Assembly: GCF_900696085.1 (NCBI RefSeq)
Contig: NZ_CAADFC020000023.1
Span: 149,390 to 213,389, forward strand
Direction of reading: 5' to 3'
From: Bradyrhizobium ivorense
Lineage (GTDB): Bacteria; Pseudomonadota; Alphaproteobacteria; Rhizobiales; Xanthobacteraceae
Length of the DNA: 64,000 nt
In this document: piece after piece, positions 1-10,063 of the stretch
Layout: each line of letters begins with the position of its first letter
How positions within the stretch are numbered: position 1 is the first letter of the stretch
Notes under the pieces: generated by a model
The model's input: the letters and a program-made list of their open reading frames with translations, nothing else
The model's database searches: none
Told to the model about the DNA's origin: nothing
Translations under genes and position numbers: made by a program

Positions 1-422
1 ACGGCCAGCAAATCGTGCTGACGCCGCATGAGGGCGAGTTTCCGCGGCTGTTCAGCGACATCTCCAACAAGCATCCGGGCCGCTCGAAGCTGGAGCGCGT
101 GCGCGCCGCGGCCGAACGCTCCGGCGCTGTGGTGCTGTTGAAGGGTGCCGATTCGGTGGTGGCCTCGCCCGACGGCCGCGCCACCATTGCCGGCAACGCG
201 CCGCCCTGGCTCGCGACCGCCGGCGCCGGCGACGTGCTCGCAGGCATCATCGCGGGTTTTCTGGCGCAAGGCGTCGCGGCGTTCGAGGCCGCCAGCATTG
301 GCGTGTGGATGCACGGCGAAGCCGCCAGCGAGGCTGGCCCCGGCCTGATCGCCGAAGATCTCACCGAAGTGCTGCCCGCCGTGTTCCGCCGCCTCTATGA
401 CGAGTTCGGGATTGAGTACTGA
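1..422 (+). CDS. nnr: ADP/ATP-dependent NAD(P)H-hydrate dehydratase, C-terminal part (5' end outside window)
   Basis: The reading frame is open from the first base and ends at 422. The visible 139 or so residues match the C-terminal dehydratase domain of the NAD(P)HX repair enzyme (YjeF C-terminal, ribokinase-like fold), which dehydrates damaged NAD(P)HX back to NAD(P)H using ADP or ATP. Visible family motifs are LTPHEGEF near the start, VLLKGADSVV, and the glycine-rich nucleotide loop ATAGAGDVLAGIIAGFLAQG. Whether the protein also carries the N-terminal epimerase domain cannot be seen here. The next gene lies on the opposite strand, so the two are convergent with a gap of under 30 bases. Confidence 0.85.
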   Translation, partial: GQQIVLTPHEGEFPRLFSDISNKHPGRSKLERVRAAAERSGAVVLLKGADSVVASPDGRATIAGNAPPWLATAGAGDVLAGIIAGFLAQGVAAFEAASIGVWMHGEAASEAGPGLIAEDLTEVLPAVFRRLYDEFGIEY

Positions 423-450
423 GTCCCCTAGCAGTGGTTGAGGATCGATC

Positions 451-1536
451 TCAGCCCACCAGATACTTCGCGACCGCCGGCTCGTTCCATTCGATGCCGA
501 GGCCGGGGCCGCGGGCGGTGACGGCGCCGTCGACGATCTCCGTGGGCTTCGTCAGGATCGCGCCGGCAAAGTCGAGGAATTCGAGCCAGTGGGCGGTCGG
601 CGTCACCGCGAGCAGGTGTGCGCTGACCTCCGCGAACAGATGGCTCGACATTGGGATCGACGCGGCGTCGGCTTGGCCGGCGACCTGCAGCCAGCCGCTG
701 ACGCCGCCGACCTTCATCACGTCGGGCATGATGAAGTCGGACGCGCCGGCGGCGATCGCCTCGGCAAAGCCACGCGGGAACCACCAGTTCTCGCCGGCCT
801 GGATCGGCGTCGGTGAGGTCTCGCGCACCTTGGCGTGACCGGAGAGGCTCTCCTGCGGCACCGGCTCCTCGATCCAATGCAGATCGTAGGGCGCAAGGCG
901 CGCGATGCGGCGGGTGGCTTCGGCCGGATCGAGCGACTGGTTGAAGTCGAGCATCAGCGCGATATCGGGTCCGAGCAGGGCACGCACGCCCTTGACGACG
1001 CGCTCATCATTGGAGGCATCGCCGTCGCCGCCCTTGATCTTGATGCCCTTGAATCCCTGGTCGAGGGAGCGGCGCAGCGCACGCTCGTCGGCTACGGGAT
1101 CGACCACGCCGTAGCTGTCATAGGCCTTGATCGGTTTTGCGGTACCGCCGAGCAGTTCGACCAGCGGCCGGCCGGCGAGCTGGCCGAGCACGTCCCAATA
1201 CGCCATGTCGAGGCCGGACACCGCCATGCCGACCAGCCCCTGCCAGCCGAGCAGGCGAAATTTGGCATCCATCGCCCGCATCAGATCGAACGGCGCGACC
1301 GGCTTGCCGACGAGCTCGCGCCCGATCTCCTCGATCAGATAGCAAAGCGGTTGAAGCGTCAGTCTGCTGTAGGCGAACAGATAGGTGCGGCCGGTCACGC
1401 CCTGATCGGTCTCGACATCGATCAGGACCAGCGGACCGGAATCGATCGTGGCGAACGCGGTCTTCACCGGGCGCTTGAGCGGCACCACGACGCTTCGCGC
1501 GCGAACTGCGCGGATCGCTGCAACTGTCTGGCTCAT
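451..1536 (-). CDS. Mandelate racemase/muconate lactonizing enzyme family protein
   Basis: A 361-residue enolase-superfamily protein, the normal family length. These enzymes abstract a proton alpha to a carboxylate using Mg2+. Visible residues fit the mandelate racemase subgroup: the KxK pair at 166/168 (GIKIKGG), metal ligands D197 (LDFNQ), E223 (WIEEP) and E249 (AGENWW), an Asp near 272 (MPDVMKVGG) and a His near 299 (SSHLF) as the second acid/base. The substrate cannot be inferred; acid-sugar dehydration or racemisation are both possible. It begins 18 bases after the end of the multicopper-oxidase-like gene on the same strand, so the two may be co-transcribed. Confidence 0.88.
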   Translation of the reverse strand: MSQTVAAIRAVRARSVVVPLKRPVKTAFATIDSGPLVLIDVETDQGVTGRTYLFAYSRLTLQPLCYLIEEIGRELVGKPVAPFDLMRAMDAKFRLLGWQGLVGMAVSGLDMAYWDVLGQLAGRPLVELLGGTAKPIKAYDSYGVVDPVADERALRRSLDQGFKGIKIKGGDGDASNDERVVKGVRALLGPDIALMLDFNQSLDPAEATRRIARLAPYDLHWIEEPVPQESLSGHAKVRETSPTPIQAGENWWFPRGFAEAIAAGASDFIMPDVMKVGGVSGWLQVAGQADAASIPMSSHLFAEVSAHLLAVTPTAHWLEFLDFAGAILTKPTEIVDGAVTARGPGLGIEWNEPAVAKYLVG

Positions 1537-1554
1537 GAGCGTTTCCTGTTGTCG

Positions 1555-2889
1555 TTATTGGACACTGTACCATCGCAGCAGCCGCGGCGCGGCCCAATCG
1601 GTCGCGACCTGCTCGATCAGATAGCGCCCGGGATATTCGGCGAGGAAGGCGACGCGCTGGGTCTGGCCGGGCTCGATCGCAAGCGTGTCGAGCCAGAACG
1701 GCTTCCAGCCGTCGTCGAGCCGGTCGAGCAGGCGGAAGTGATGGCCGTGCAGATGGAAAACGGTGGCAACCGTTGCGCGGTTGGCCAGGGCCAGCACGAC
1801 GGGGCGTCCGGCCTTGGCCTGAAAGGCTGGCGCGGAAGATGGCTTGAACTCGGCCGGCTGAACCCAGTCGGCCGGCGCGCCGAGCGCGAGGTCGAACCGG
1901 GCGGCGGCCTTCAGGTCGAGCTGGGCCGGCAGGTCGTTGCCCGGCAGCGGCGGCGCCGGGGGAAACGGCGCGGGGCGCAGCGGCGGCTCGCCGGAGACCG
2001 TCAGCTTGCCGACCGGCCGGGCCTGCTTGCCGTCATGGAGCAGGATCAGAAAGCTGGTTCCGGCCGGGCCGACCGCGTCGACGAACACGTCGGTGCGGCT
2101 TCCCGGCGCCAGGACCAGCGCACCGTTGCGGGCCGGGAACGGCTCGGCGGGCTGGCCGTCGATCGCCATCACCCTGGTGTCGATGTTCTCCAGCTTGACC
2201 GCCAGCACGCTGCGTTGGCTGCCGTTGATAAACCGGAGTCTGAGGCGGGCGTTGGCCGGAGCCGAGAGTTCGAACGAGGATTTGCCGTTAAACGTATGAA
2301 TCGGCGTGGTATCTTTCGGGTCGCTACCAGGCGGAACCGGCGTTCCATCGGCGCGCAGGCGCCACTCCTCGATCAGGACGATCTCGTCACGATCAAGCGC
2401 GACCGGCGAGTTGCCGGTCACGATCAGGGCGCGCGGCCGGGCCTGCAGGCTGCCATCGCCGAGCAGGCAGGGCTCGCACAGGAAGGTTCCGGCATGGCGA
2501 AGCGGGAGCTGGAAGGTATCCTTTGCCCCCGGGACGATCGGGGCGCGCGAGATCAGCGGCTGTGCGGCCGGCACTCCGTCGAGCCCGCGGCAATCGAGCG
2601 TGGCGCCGACCGCGAGCTCGTTGCCGAAGCTGACCTCGAGGGTCTCGCCGCGCTTGAAGCGGAGCTCGCCGCCGGCAAGCGAGACGACCGGCGTCTCGGG
2701 GCCGCCGGGGCGAAGCGCAAGGCGGTCGGCCTTGGCTTGCAAGGCGACCGCGGTCCGCCCTTGCGCCGAGCCTGTGGCCGGCCAGACCGGACAAAGCGCC
2801 GCGGCGCCGATGGCGGTCATCAGCTCGCGTCGGGTGAGGGTAAAATCAGGGCTTGATACGGGACTTGCCATCGGGCCGATGCGGACCAT
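1555..2889 (-). CDS. Multicopper-oxidase-like cupredoxin protein with most copper ligands missing
   Basis: A 444-residue exported protein. An N-terminal segment with TRRELMTAIGAAAL reads as a Tat-type signal peptide, followed by three cupredoxin domains in multicopper oxidase order. Only the first part of the C-terminal copper signature survives (HLHGHHF). The position of the first HWHG motif reads LDCRG, the WYHxH position reads LCEPC, and the C-terminal HCHxxxH position reads EQVATDW. By family knowledge such a protein should not assemble the type 1 centre or the trinuclear copper cluster. It may be a non-catalytic or metal-binding relative. The ATG at 2866 (MASPVSS) is an alternative start. 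It is probably the first gene of a pair with the enolase-superfamily gene. Confidence 0.8.
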   Translation of the reverse strand: MVRIGPMASPVSSPDFTLTRRELMTAIGAAALCPVWPATGSAQGRTAVALQAKADRLALRPGGPETPVVSLAGGELRFKRGETLEVSFGNELAVGATLDCRGLDGVPAAQPLISRAPIVPGAKDTFQLPLRHAGTFLCEPCLLGDGSLQARPRALIVTGNSPVALDRDEIVLIEEWRLRADGTPVPPGSDPKDTTPIHTFNGKSSFELSAPANARLRLRFINGSQRSVLAVKLENIDTRVMAIDGQPAEPFPARNGALVLAPGSRTDVFVDAVGPAGTSFLILLHDGKQARPVGKLTVSGEPPLRPAPFPPAPPLPGNDLPAQLDLKAAARFDLALGAPADWVQPAEFKPSSAPAFQAKAGRPVVLALANRATVATVFHLHGHHFRLLDRLDDGWKPFWLDTLAIEPGQTQRVAFLAEYPGRYLIEQVATDWAAPRLLRWYSVQ

Positions 2890-3024
2890 TTTCAGTTAAG
2901 CCTGTCCAGTCGCGATCAGTCGCAGCGCAGCTTGCATAACGGCCATTTTTTTGCTGCGAACCGGTGGGCGCATGCTATAAGCCCGGCCGCCCGCGGCATC
3001 GCGGCCGGAGTGGATGCTTTTCAC

Positions 3025-3109
3025 GCGGGCGTGGCGGAACTGGTAGACGCGCTGGATTTAGGTTCCAGTGACGAAAGTTGTGGGGGTTCGAGTCCCTCCG
3101 CCCGCACCA
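3025..3109 (+). tRNA. tRNA-Leu (anticodon TAG)
   Basis: A complete 85-nt class II tRNA. The acceptor GCGGGCG pairs with CGCCCGC, and CCA is encoded. The anticodon stem CTGGA/TCCAG encloses the loop TTTAGGT, a short variable arm follows, and the T-loop is GGTTCGAGTCC. It lies directly upstream of tig on the same strand. Confidence 0.96.
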
Positions 3110-3276
3110 AGCGCTTACAGCGTTTGCATGACGATTCCTTGGAGAACCTTGAGCCTCACGCGGGCCGCGGGTTCACCGAACCACCGGCGTCAGGCTTGAA
3201 CAGGCCGCGCGTCGACTTGATTGAACACTGCGACGGTCCGCAAGGCCCGTGGCGAAAGCGGAAGAAGATTGACACC

Positions 3277-4638
3277 ATGCAGGTCACCGAGACCCTCAAC
3301 GAGGGACTGAAGCACGAATTCAAGATCAGCGTTCCGGCATCCGATCTCGATGCCAAGGCGGGCGCCAAGCTGGTCGACCTCAAGGACAAGGTCCGTCTCA
3401 ACGGCTTCCGTCCCGGCAAGGTGCCGGTCGCGCATCTGAAGAAGATCTACGGCCGCTCGGTGATGGCCGAGACCATCGACCAGACCATCAGCGACACCAA
3501 CAAGCAGATCTTCACCGACCGCGGCTTCCGCCTTGCCGGCGAGCCGAAGATCACGATGCCGACCGAGAAGGCCGAGGTCGAGGATCTGCTGTCGGGCAAG
3601 ACCGACCTGACCTACACGGTCGCGATCGAGGTGGTGCCGCCGATCACGCTCGCCGACTTCAAGACCTTCTCGGTCGAGAAGCCGGTGGTCGAGGTCTCCG
3701 ATGCCGATGTCGATGACGGCATCAAGCGCGTCGCCGAAGGCGGCCGTCCGTACAATGCCAAGGCCGAGGGCGCCAAGGCGGAGCAGGGCGACCGCGTCAC
3801 CATCAACTTCAAGGGCACCATCAACGGCGAGGCCTTCGAGGGCGGCACCGGTGAGGGCATCCAGGTCGTGATCGGCGCCGGCCAGTTCATCCCCGGCTTC
3901 GAGGAGCAGCTGATCGGTATCGGCACCGGCGAGACCAAGACGCTGAAGGTCTCGTTCCCGAAGAACTATCTCAACGACAAGCTCGCCGGCCAGCCGGCGG
4001 AGTTCGAGACCACCGCGACGCTGATCGAGGCGCCCGGCGAGACCAAGATCGACGACGAATTCGCCAAGACGCTTGGCCTCGAGTCGCTCGACAAGCTGAA
4101 GGAACTGATGCGCGAGCGTCTGAAGGCCGAGTTCGCCGGCGCCACCCGCCAGCGCGTCAAGCGCGCGCTGCTCGACCGTCTCGACGAGAGCCACAAGTTC
4201 GAGGCGCCGCCGTCGCTGGTCGACGAAGAGTTCAACCTGATGTGGAACTCGATCAAGGCCGAGATGGATTCGTCCAACAAGACCTTCGCCGACGAGAACA
4301 CCACCGAGGAGGCCGCCAAGGAGGAATACCGGGCGATCGCCGACCGCCGCGTCCGCCTCGGCCTCGTGCTGTCGGAGATCGGCGAGAAGAACAAGATCAC
4401 CGTGACCGACGACGAGATCTCGCGCGCCGTGATCGAGCGCGCCCGCCAGATGCCGGGCCGCGAGAAGGAGGTCTGGGACTACTACCGCAGCAACGCCCAG
4501 GCGCTGGCCCAGCTGCGCGCCCCGATCTACGAGGACAAGGTGGTCGACTTCATCCTGGAGCTCGCCAACGTGACCGAGAAGAAGGTCACCAAGGAAGAGC
4601 TGTTCAAGGATGAAGACGCTGAGAAAACTGCCGCCTAA
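3277..4638 (+). CDS. tig: Trigger factor
   Basis: A ribosome-associated chaperone with peptidyl-prolyl isomerase activity that receives nascent chains at the exit tunnel. The 453-residue length is typical. The ATG at 3277 starts MQVTETLNEG and is preceded by a GAAGAAG ribosome site. The frame stays open far upstream through the tRNA-Leu gene, so upstream starts were rejected. The N-terminal ribosome-binding domain has the signature stretch GFRPGKVPVAHLKK (about residues 44-57). The FKBP domain spans roughly residues 160-245 (GDRVTINFKGTINGEAFEGG), and a long helical C-terminal arm follows. It opens the conserved tig-clpP-clpX-lon block. Confidence 0.97.
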   Translation: MQVTETLNEGLKHEFKISVPASDLDAKAGAKLVDLKDKVRLNGFRPGKVPVAHLKKIYGRSVMAETIDQTISDTNKQIFTDRGFRLAGEPKITMPTEKAEVEDLLSGKTDLTYTVAIEVVPPITLADFKTFSVEKPVVEVSDADVDDGIKRVAEGGRPYNAKAEGAKAEQGDRVTINFKGTINGEAFEGGTGEGIQVVIGAGQFIPGFEEQLIGIGTGETKTLKVSFPKNYLNDKLAGQPAEFETTATLIEAPGETKIDDEFAKTLGLESLDKLKELMRERLKAEFAGATRQRVKRALLDRLDESHKFEAPPSLVDEEFNLMWNSIKAEMDSSNKTFADENTTEEAAKEEYRAIADRRVRLGLVLSEIGEKNKITVTDDEISRAVIERARQMPGREKEVWDYYRSNAQALAQLRAPIYEDKVVDFILELANVTEKKVTKEELFKDEDAEKTAA

Positions 4639-4680
4639 TCGCGGCACCTCGCGTTAATGATGTACCGAGAAAGCCGGCCT

Positions 4681-4735
4681 GCGACGGATTGCCGTCGCTA
4701 GGCGGGGCGGGTCGAATCAGCTTGAAGTTCGACCC
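4681..4735. other. Two adjacent hairpins in the tig-clpP spacer
   Basis: The 264-base spacer between tig and clpP holds two perfect inverted repeats: GCGACGG/CCGTCGC with a 4-nt loop (4681-4698) and GGGTCGAA/TTCGACCC with an 11-nt loop (4709-4735). Neither has a strong T-tract, so they may be weak terminators or mRNA-processing structures. The rest of the spacer should carry the clpP promoter, but I cannot pick it with confidence. Confidence 0.4.
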
Positions 4736-4902
4736 GAACTCCCGACCTGCCCGGGTGGCTAGTGCCGGTCTTGTCGGCCGGAAATTGGCCTATATCTGGG
4801 TTAAGCCTCAAGGTAAGCCTTAAGGCAAATTCGCCTAAGACCAAGCCTTGAGACCAAGTCGTTCAGACGTCCTGCATCACCCCTAACCCCAGGGTCCTTC
4901 CA

Positions 4903-5538
4903 ATGCGCGATCCCGTTGAAACCTACATGAACCTCGTCCCGATGGTCGTCGAGCAGACCAATCGCGGTGAACGCGCCTACGACATCTTCTCGCGCCTGTT
5001 GAAGGAGCGCATCATCTTCGTGACCGGCCCGGTGGAAGACGGCATGTCGACGCTGATCGTCGCCCAGCTGCTGTTCCTCGAGGCCGAGAATCCGAAGAAG
5101 GAAATCTCGATGTACATCAACTCGCCGGGCGGCGTGGTGACGTCGGGCCTTGCGATCTATGACACGATGCAGTTCATCCGTCCGCCGGTGTCGACGCTGT
5201 GCACCGGCCAGGCGGCCTCGATGGGCTCGCTGCTGCTCGCGGCCGGCGAGAAGGACATGCGCTTCACGCTGCCGAATTCCCGCATCATGGTGCATCAGCC
5301 CTCCGGCGGCTTCCAGGGCCAGGCCACCGACATCATGCTGCACGCCCAGGAAATCCTGAATCTCAAGAAGCGCCTCAACGAGATCTACGTGAAGCACACC
5401 GGCCAGACCTACAAGGCGATCGAGGACGCGCTCGAGCGCGACAAGTTCCTCACCGCCGACGATGCCAAGGCGTTCGGCCTGGTCGACAAGGTGATCGACA
5501 AGCGTCCCGACGACCCGGCAAGCGCGAAGGCCGCTTGA
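4903..5538 (+). CDS. clpP: ATP-dependent Clp protease proteolytic subunit ClpP
   Basis: A 211-residue serine peptidase that forms the double heptameric barrel working with ClpX and ClpA. The full catalytic triad is visible: Ser106 (QAASMGS), His131 (MVHQPSGG) and Asp180 (LERDKF). The start MRDPVETYMNLVPMVVEQT is the usual alphaproteobacterial N-terminus. The gene lies between tig and clpX with long spacers on both sides, so each gene probably has its own promoter. Confidence 0.98.
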   Translation: MRDPVETYMNLVPMVVEQTNRGERAYDIFSRLLKERIIFVTGPVEDGMSTLIVAQLLFLEAENPKKEISMYINSPGGVVTSGLAIYDTMQFIRPPVSTLCTGQAASMGSLLLAAGEKDMRFTLPNSRIMVHQPSGGFQGQATDIMLHAQEILNLKKRLNEIYVKHTGQTYKAIEDALERDKFLTADDAKAFGLVDKVIDKRPDDPASAKAA

Positions 5539-5977
5539 GTCAGGGCAGGCATCCCGGGGCGTCGGTGTGATCTTCACATTGACGCCTCACATAACCGGCA
5601 AACACGCCGGCGGACCCGCCCGCAAGTGCACGGGCATGGGCAGAAAGTTCCGCTTTCGTGCTCGTTTGCCGGCGTGGCAATCCCGCAACGTTCCGTGGAT
5701 TTCGACGCGTATTCCACGTGCGATCGTTGAAAATCACGGTATTGTCACGGTCTTGAGCTGGCCCCCCGATTAGCGAATTCTTGATAGTCGGGTGCCAGCA
5801 TGGTTGGCTGTGACGCATCGGCTATGATCGCGGGGGATTCGAATAAACCGTGATTCGCACGGTCAGTATTGCGTAGGGTCTTTTTTGGTACGGAATTTGC
5901 TCTATCTACCCAAAAGCTCCGGTTTGGTGCCGGATTGGGTCGATCTGGCAAACGAGATCGAACGGCGGACGGAGATA
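5539..5977 (+). other. Long clpP-clpX spacer, no gene seen
   Basis: About 440 bases without a convincing gene on either strand. Short open frames on the minus strand here lack a ribosome site and family resemblance. The stretch becomes more AT-rich towards clpX (around 5820-5910), which suits a promoter region, but I do not see a clear heat-shock or housekeeping promoter pair. Confidence 0.5.
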
Positions 5978-5981
5978 ATGG

Positions 5982-7256
<1,275 letters not shown>

Positions 7257-7287
7257 GCGCGCGCGCCAAAGCCTTGCCAAAAATGCA

Positions 7288-7312
7288 CGGCTGCCGGTCG
7301 TTCCGGCAGCCG
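7288..7312 (+). terminator. Hairpin after clpX
   Basis: A perfect 10-bp stem, CGGCTGCCGG/CCGGCAGCCG, with loop TCGTT, 31 bases after the clpX stop codon. No T-tract follows, so it is a probable but not certain intrinsic terminator. Confidence 0.55.
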
Positions 7313-7388
7313 CTGTCATGTCGCCGCGCCGCTAGTTTCGCGCAGCAGCAAATGCTTGTTTAGCCCTGAATTTCCGGGCACTTCTCAG

Positions 7389-7429
7389 ACTTGACTCCCC
7401 TGTGCCCGATAGCCACCTAATGCTATCGG
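7389..7429 (+). promoter_or_regulatory. Possible lon promoter overlapped by a perfect inverted repeat
   Basis: TTGACT at 7391-7396 could serve as a -35 element, with an AT-rich CTAATG stretch about 17-18 bases downstream. CCGATAGC (7406-7413) and GCTATCGG (7422-7429) form an 8-bp inverted repeat around that -10 position. This is the arrangement expected of an operator, or of a 5' leader hairpin. The spacer of 323 bases between clpX and lon otherwise shows nothing. Confidence 0.35.
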
Positions 7430-7579
7430 TGACGGGCCTCATGTGTTGAGATTCGTCGCTTCACGAGACGGAAAAAGAGCGGCCCAAGACGCCTTACTTA
7501 TTCCGGATCATCAAGGCACCTTGTGGCGGTTGCGCGAGCGCGGGCTGCGTGCAAGGGGGCAAAACAAGAGGATTAGGCC

Positions 7580-10003
7580 ATGACGACTTCCAAACCCCGG
7601 CCAACGATTATCCACGGCGAAAGCCATTCCTATCCGGTGCTGCCGCTCCGCGACATCGTCGTCTTCCCGCACATGATCGTGCCTCTGTTCGTCGGCCGCG
7701 AGAAATCGATCCGCGCGCTCGAAGAGGTGATGAAGAACGACGCGCTGATCATGCTCGCGACGCAGAAGAACGCGTCCGATGACGATCCGGCACCCGACTC
7801 GATTTACGAGACCGGTACACTTGCCAGCGTCCTGCAGCTGTTGAAGCTGCCCGATGGCACCGTGAAGGTGCTGGTCGAAGGGCTCGAGCGTGCGCGCGTC
7901 CAGAGCTATTCCGACCGCAGCGAGTATTACGAAGCGACCGCGGTCGCGCTCGAAGACACCGACGCCAACTCGGTTGAAGCCGAGGCGCTGGCGCGTTCGG
8001 TCGTGTCCGACTTCGAAAACTATGTGAAGCTGAACAAGAAGATCTCCGCCGAGGTCGTCGGCGTTGTTCAGGCGATCACCGATTTCGCCAAGCTCGGCGA
8101 CACCGTCGCCTCGCACCTAGCCGTGAAGATCGCCGACCGGCAGGGCATCCTGGAGACGTTGTCCGTCACGCAGCGCCTGGAGAAGGTGCTCGGCCTGATG
8201 GAGAGCGAGATCTCGGTGCTGCAGGTCGAGAAGCGCATCCGCTCGCGCGTCAAGCGCCAGATGGAGAAGACCCAGCGCGAATATTACCTGAACGAGCAGA
8301 TGAAGGCGATCCAGAAGGAGCTCGGCGACGACGAAGGTCGCGACGAGCTGGCCGATCTGGAGGAGAAGATCTCCAAGACCAAGCTTTCCAAGGAAGCGCG
8401 CGAGAAGGCCCAGCACGAACTCAAGAAGCTGCGCCAGATGTCGCCGATGTCCGCGGAAGCGACCGTTGTGCGCAACTATCTGGATTGGCTGCTGTCGATT
8501 CCGTGGGGCAAGAAGTCCAAGGTCAAGAAGGACCTCGAGGCCGCGCAGGCGGTGCTGGACTCTGATCACTACGGGCTCGAGAAGGTCAAGGACCGCATCG
8601 TCGAGTATCTCGCGGTGCAGTCGCGCGCCAACAAGCTGACCGGACCGATCCTGTGCCTGGTCGGACCTCCCGGCGTCGGCAAGACCTCGCTCGGCAAGTC
8701 GATCGCGAAGGCGACCGGCCGCGAGTTCGTGCGCGTGTCGCTCGGCGGCGTGCGTGACGAGGCCGAGATCCGCGGTCACCGCCGCACCTATATCGGCTCG
8801 ATGCCCGGCAAGATCATCCAGTCGATGCGCAAGGCGAAGACCTCGAATCCGCTGTTCCTGCTGGACGAGATCGACAAGATGGGCGCCGATTTCCGCGGCG
8901 ATCCGTCGTCGGCGCTGCTCGAGGTTTTGGACCCCGAGCAGAACTCGACGTTCAACGACCACTACCTCGAGGTCGACTACGACCTGTCCAACGTGATGTT
9001 CATCACGACCGCGAATACGCTGAATATTCCGGGCCCGCTGATGGACCGCATGGAGATCATCCGGATCGCCGGCTACACCGAGAACGAGAAGGTCGAGATC
9101 GCGCGCAAGCACCTGATCCCGTCCGCGCTCTCCAAGCACGGTCTGGACTCCAAGGAATGGTCGATCGACGACGCGGCCTTGCTGCTGATGATCCGCCGCT
9201 ACACCCGCGAAGCGGGCGTGCGCAACCTGGAGCGTGAGCTTTCGACACTCGCCCGCAAGGCGGTGAAGGAGCTGATGATCTCCAAGAAGAAGTCGGTGAA
9301 GGTGACCGAGGCGAACATCGAGGAGTTCCTCGGTGTGCCGAAGTACCGCTTCGGCGAGATCGACAGCGAAGATCAGGTCGGCATCGTCACGGGGCTTGCC
9401 TGGACCGATGTCGGCGGCGAGCTGCTGACCATCGAAGGCGTCATGATGCCCGGCAAGGGCAAGATGACCGTCACGGGCAATCTGCGCGACGTGATGAAGG
9501 AGTCGATCTCGGCGGCGGCGTCCTACGTCCGCTCGCGCGCGATCAACTACGGCATCGAGCCGCCGATGTTCGATCGCCGCGACATCCACGTGCACGTGCC
9601 GGAGGGCGCAACGCCGAAGGACGGTCCGTCCGCAGGCGTGGCGATGGCCACTGCGATTATCTCGGTCATGACCGGCATTCCGGTCCGCCACGATGTCGCG
9701 ATGACCGGCGAGATCACGCTGCGTGGTCGTGTGCTGCCGATCGGCGGTCTGAAGGAGAAGCTGCTGGCTGCCGCACGCGGTGGCATCAAGACGGTGCTGA
9801 TCCCCGAGGACAACGCCAAGGATCTCACCGAGATCTCCGATGCGATCAAGGGCGGCATGGACATCATCCCGGTCTCGCGGCTGGACGAGGTCGTCGCCAA
9901 GGCGCTGACCCGCGTGCCGACGCCGATCGTCTGGGAAGAGGAGACCAAGGTCGACGTCAAGCCCGACGCTTCGGATGAAGCCAGCGGCCTGACGGCGCAC
10001 TGA
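7580..10003 (+). CDS. lon: ATP-dependent endopeptidase Lon
   Basis: An 807-residue Lon protease, full length for the family. It has an N-terminal LON substrate-binding domain (YPVLPLRDIVVFPHMIVPLF), a helical linker, an AAA+ module with Walker A GPPGVGKTS and Walker B FLLDEIDKM, and a C-terminal peptidase domain. Catalytic Ser684 lies in PKDGPSAG and Lys727 in GGLKEKLL. It degrades misfolded and short-lived regulatory proteins in the cytoplasm. It ends the tig-clpP-clpX-lon block and is followed by a strong terminator. Confidence 0.98.
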   Translation: MTTSKPRPTIIHGESHSYPVLPLRDIVVFPHMIVPLFVGREKSIRALEEVMKNDALIMLATQKNASDDDPAPDSIYETGTLASVLQLLKLPDGTVKVLVEGLERARVQSYSDRSEYYEATAVALEDTDANSVEAEALARSVVSDFENYVKLNKKISAEVVGVVQAITDFAKLGDTVASHLAVKIADRQGILETLSVTQRLEKVLGLMESEISVLQVEKRIRSRVKRQMEKTQREYYLNEQMKAIQKELGDDEGRDELADLEEKISKTKLSKEAREKAQHELKKLRQMSPMSAEATVVRNYLDWLLSIPWGKKSKVKKDLEAAQAVLDSDHYGLEKVKDRIVEYLAVQSRANKLTGPILCLVGPPGVGKTSLGKSIAKATGREFVRVSLGGVRDEAEIRGHRRTYIGSMPGKIIQSMRKAKTSNPLFLLDEIDKMGADFRGDPSSALLEVLDPEQNSTFNDHYLEVDYDLSNVMFITTANTLNIPGPLMDRMEIIRIAGYTENEKVEIARKHLIPSALSKHGLDSKEWSIDDAALLLMIRRYTREAGVRNLERELSTLARKAVKELMISKKKSVKVTEANIEEFLGVPKYRFGEIDSEDQVGIVTGLAWTDVGGELLTIEGVMMPGKGKMTVTGNLRDVMKESISAAASYVRSRAINYGIEPPMFDRRDIHVHVPEGATPKDGPSAGVAMATAIISVMTGIPVRHDVAMTGEITLRGRVLPIGGLKEKLLAAARGGIKTVLIPEDNAKDLTEISDAIKGGMDIIPVSRLDEVVAKALTRVPTPIVWEEETKVDVKPDASDEASGLTAH

Positions 10004-10027
10004 GCGAGCTCTTTCGACAAGCAATCA

Positions 10028-10056
10028 AACGGCGCCTTCGGGCGCCGTTTTCGTTT
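10028..10056 (+). terminator. Rho-independent terminator after lon
   Basis: Stem AACGGCGCC/GGCGCCGTT with a TTCG tetraloop, followed by TTTTCGTTT. It stands 25 bases after the lon stop. The convergent MFS gene ends just right of it at 10064, so it may act in both directions. Confidence 0.85.
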
Positions 10057-10063
10057 CACGCGG

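Noticed and set aside
835..2856. Long plus-strand open frame (over 670 codons) antisense to the enolase-superfamily and multicopper-oxidase-like genes
   Set aside because: It has no domain resemblance, is rich in Arg/Gly/Asp as expected for the antisense of GC-rich codons, and both minus-strand genes have clear family motifs.
5741..5775. Heat-shock sigma32 promoter before clpX (CTTGAG and CCCCCCGAT)
   Set aside because: The two elements are only a few bases apart instead of about 13-17, so they cannot form a promoter.
5540..5818. Minus-strand 92-codon frame between clpP and clpX
   Set aside because: No ribosome site, no coding-like composition and no recognisable motif.
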